This document shows, one piece after another, positions 6,500-7,451 of a stretch of 7,451 nucleotides of DNA. Below the pieces are notes generated by a model that was not told the DNA's origin, did no database searches, and worked only from the letters and a program-made list of their open reading frames with translations. This stretch comes from Patescibacteria group bacterium. GTDB lineage: Bacteria; Patescibacteriota; Minisyncoccia; CAIUEV01; JAHKAQ01. Both the position numbers and the translations under genes were made by a program. The stretch spans positions 1 to 7,451 of the forward strand of contig JAHKAQ010000071.1 in NCBI GenBank assembly GCA_018825765.1, read 5' to 3'. Position 1 is the first letter of the stretch, and each line of letters opens with the position of its first letter.

Positions 6500-7451
6500 G
6501 TTTTTTGTTCCCGCCCATTATTTTTTCAAATTCTTCTTTTTCTATAGTTTCTTTTTCAAGAAGAATTCGGGCGATTTGTTTTAATTTTTTATGTTTACTT
6601 TTAATTATTTCTTCCGCCCTATTTTCCGCCTGATCAATAAAGGCTTTTATGGTTTTGTCGATTTTTGCCGCCACCTGTTCAGAATAATTCTTTGACTCGT
6701 GTATTTCTTTGCCTAAAAATATCATTTCTTCCTTGTCTCCCCAGACAACCGGACCCATATCGCTCATGCCGTAACGCGTTACTAAATCCCGGGCAATCTT
6801 TGTAGCCCTCTCCAGATCGTTTTGCGCTCCGGTAGTGAGATCGTGGAATATTTCTTTTTCCGCCACATACCCGGCCAGTAAAACCGAAATTTCATCCAGA
6901 AATTCCCTTCGCGATTGAAAATGTTTATCCTGATCCGGAAGCTTCAAAGTATAACCCGCGGCCCGGCCCCGAGAAATTATGGAAATCTTGTGCACCGGAT
7001 CAGCGTAAGGCAAAAGATAAGCGGTCATTGCGTGTCCGGCCTCATGATAAGCGGTTATCTTTTTTTCCTTTTCAAGCAAAACCCGGCTTTTTCTTTCCGG
7101 CCCCAGCATTACCTTTTCAATGGATTCAGTTAATTCCGGCATGCCGATAAACTTCTTGTTTCGCCGGGCTGTTAAAATCGCCGCCTCATTCATCAGGTTC
7201 ATCAAATCAGCTCCGGAAAACCCTGGCGTGCGCTGGGCTATTCGTTTTAAATCCGTGTTTTTTCTTAAAGGCTTTTTCCTGGCGTGAATTTTTAAAATCT
7301 CTTTTCTGTCCGCTATATCAGGATTATCAATCGTTACCTGTCTGTCAAAACGTCCGGGACGAAGCAGGGCCGGATCCAAAACATCCGGTCGGTTAGTCGC
7401 CGCAATAATTATTACACCGCTGTTTTGTTCAAAGCCGTCCATTTCAACAAG
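6459..7451 (-). CDS. ftsH: ATP-dependent zinc metalloprotease FtsH, C-terminal part
   Basis: FtsH is a membrane-bound AAA+ protease that extracts and degrades misfolded or regulatory membrane and cytosolic proteins as a hexamer. The gene runs off the right edge in frame (LVE precedes MDGF), so about 330 codons of roughly 600-650 are here. Numbering from M of MDGF (base 7442), the second region of homology ATNRPDVLDPALLRPGRFDR (15-34) carries the arginine fingers. The AAA+ lid with PGFSGADLMNLMNEAA follows (about 73-88). The zinc site is HEAGH (H133, E134, H137; bases 7046-7032) and the third ligand is D209 in TTGAQNDLERA (bases 6818-6816). All catalytic residues are intact. The Walker A/B motifs and N-terminal transmembrane helices are off-window. 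The C-terminal tail is Lys/Gln-rich and encoded by an 11-bp repeat. The downstream membrane-protein gene starts 41 bases before this stop, so they should be co-transcribed. Confidence 0.96.
   Translation of the reverse strand, partial: LVEMDGFEQNSGVIIIAATNRPDVLDPALLRPGRFDRQVTIDNPDIADRKEILKIHARKKPLRKNTDLKRIAQRTPGFSGADLMNLMNEAAILTARRNKKFIGMPELTESIEKVMLGPERKSRVLLEKEKKITAYHEAGHAMTAYLLPYADPVHKISIISRGRAAGYTLKLPDQDKHFQSRREFLDEISVLLAGYVAEKEIFHDLTTGAQNDLERATKIARDLVTRYGMSDMGPVVWGDKEEMIFLGKEIHESKNYSEQVAAKIDKTIKAFIDQAENRAEEIIKSKHKKLKQIARILLEKETIEKEEFEKIMGGNKKHEQKTNKKQTKRD
6475..6509 (-). repeat. 11-bp tandem repeat spanning the ftsH / membrane-protein gene overlap
   Basis: On the minus strand AACAAAAAACA occurs three times exactly: 6509-6499, 6496-6486 and 6485-6475. 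The first is separated from the other two by TG. A degenerate fourth unit (8 of 11 matches) lies at 6474-6464. The start codon of the membrane-protein gene is formed at the TG junction. Both overlapping frames read the repeat as Lys/Gln/Asn/Thr-rich peptide. Because the unit is not a multiple of three, copy-number change would shift frame. Confidence 0.75.

Noticed and set aside
6459..6510. Programmed -1 frameshift from ftsH into the membrane-protein gene at the A6 runs
   Set aside because: The downstream gene is in the +1 frame relative to ftsH, so a -1 slip on the A runs would not enter it, and it has its own ATG.
1..7451. CRISPR array, tRNA, rRNA, transposase, attachment sites or phage genes
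   Set aside because: No spaced direct repeats, no cloverleaf-like or rRNA-like segment and no mobile-element proteins were seen. All gaps are 56 bases or shorter.
6907..7451. Reading the partial ftsH as a pseudogene starting at MDGF
   Set aside because: The frame stays open to the window edge with the FtsH-typical LVEMDGF sequence, so it is cut by the window, not truncated.

Overview
This window is almost entirely protein-coding (seven genes, gaps of 2 to 56 bases) and looks like chromosome from a small-genome bacterium, most likely a member of the Candidate Phyla Radiation (Patescibacteria, Parcubacteria-like). That assignment is an inference. It rests on the short zinc-ribbon bL28, the very compact layout, the Lys/Asn-rich but Gly/Ala(GCC/GGC)-favouring codon use, weak or absent Shine-Dalgarno sites, and a glycine-tract multi-pass membrane protein of a kind I associate with that group. 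Nothing suggests a phage, plasmid or insertion sequence.

Left part (1-3666, + strand): the C-terminal half of an RND periplasmic adaptor (membrane fusion protein), followed after 2 bases by a full-length RND permease of 1044 codons. They form one operon whose start lies left of the window. The permease keeps the first of the two TM4 aspartates of AcrB, but has Ser in place of the second and Asn in place of the TM10 lysine, so its proton-coupling network is not the AcrB one.

Middle (3667-4580): bL28 (rpmB, - strand) runs toward the permease and diverges from a compact site-2 (M50) intramembrane metalloprotease on the + strand. The intergenic DNA holds two opposed promoters with overlapping -10 boxes. 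Both ends of this block are convergent with their neighbours, with gaps of only 8 and 10 bases. An A/T-only hairpin spans the first convergence.

Right part (4581-7451, - strand): an operon entering from the right edge. It comprises the C-terminal part of FtsH (end of the AAA+ domain and the whole zinc protease domain), a multi-pass membrane protein with a double glycine tract whose start codon lies inside the ftsH 3' end, and a membrane-anchored exported protein of unknown function coupled by an ATGA overlap. The ftsH/membrane-protein overlap is built from an 11-bp tandem repeat.

Functionally the window combines envelope export (RND pair) with membrane proteolysis (M50 and FtsH). I see no defence, mobile or biosynthetic system. 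The most unusual signals are the altered RND relay residues, the repeat-built overlap and the shared divergent -10 region.
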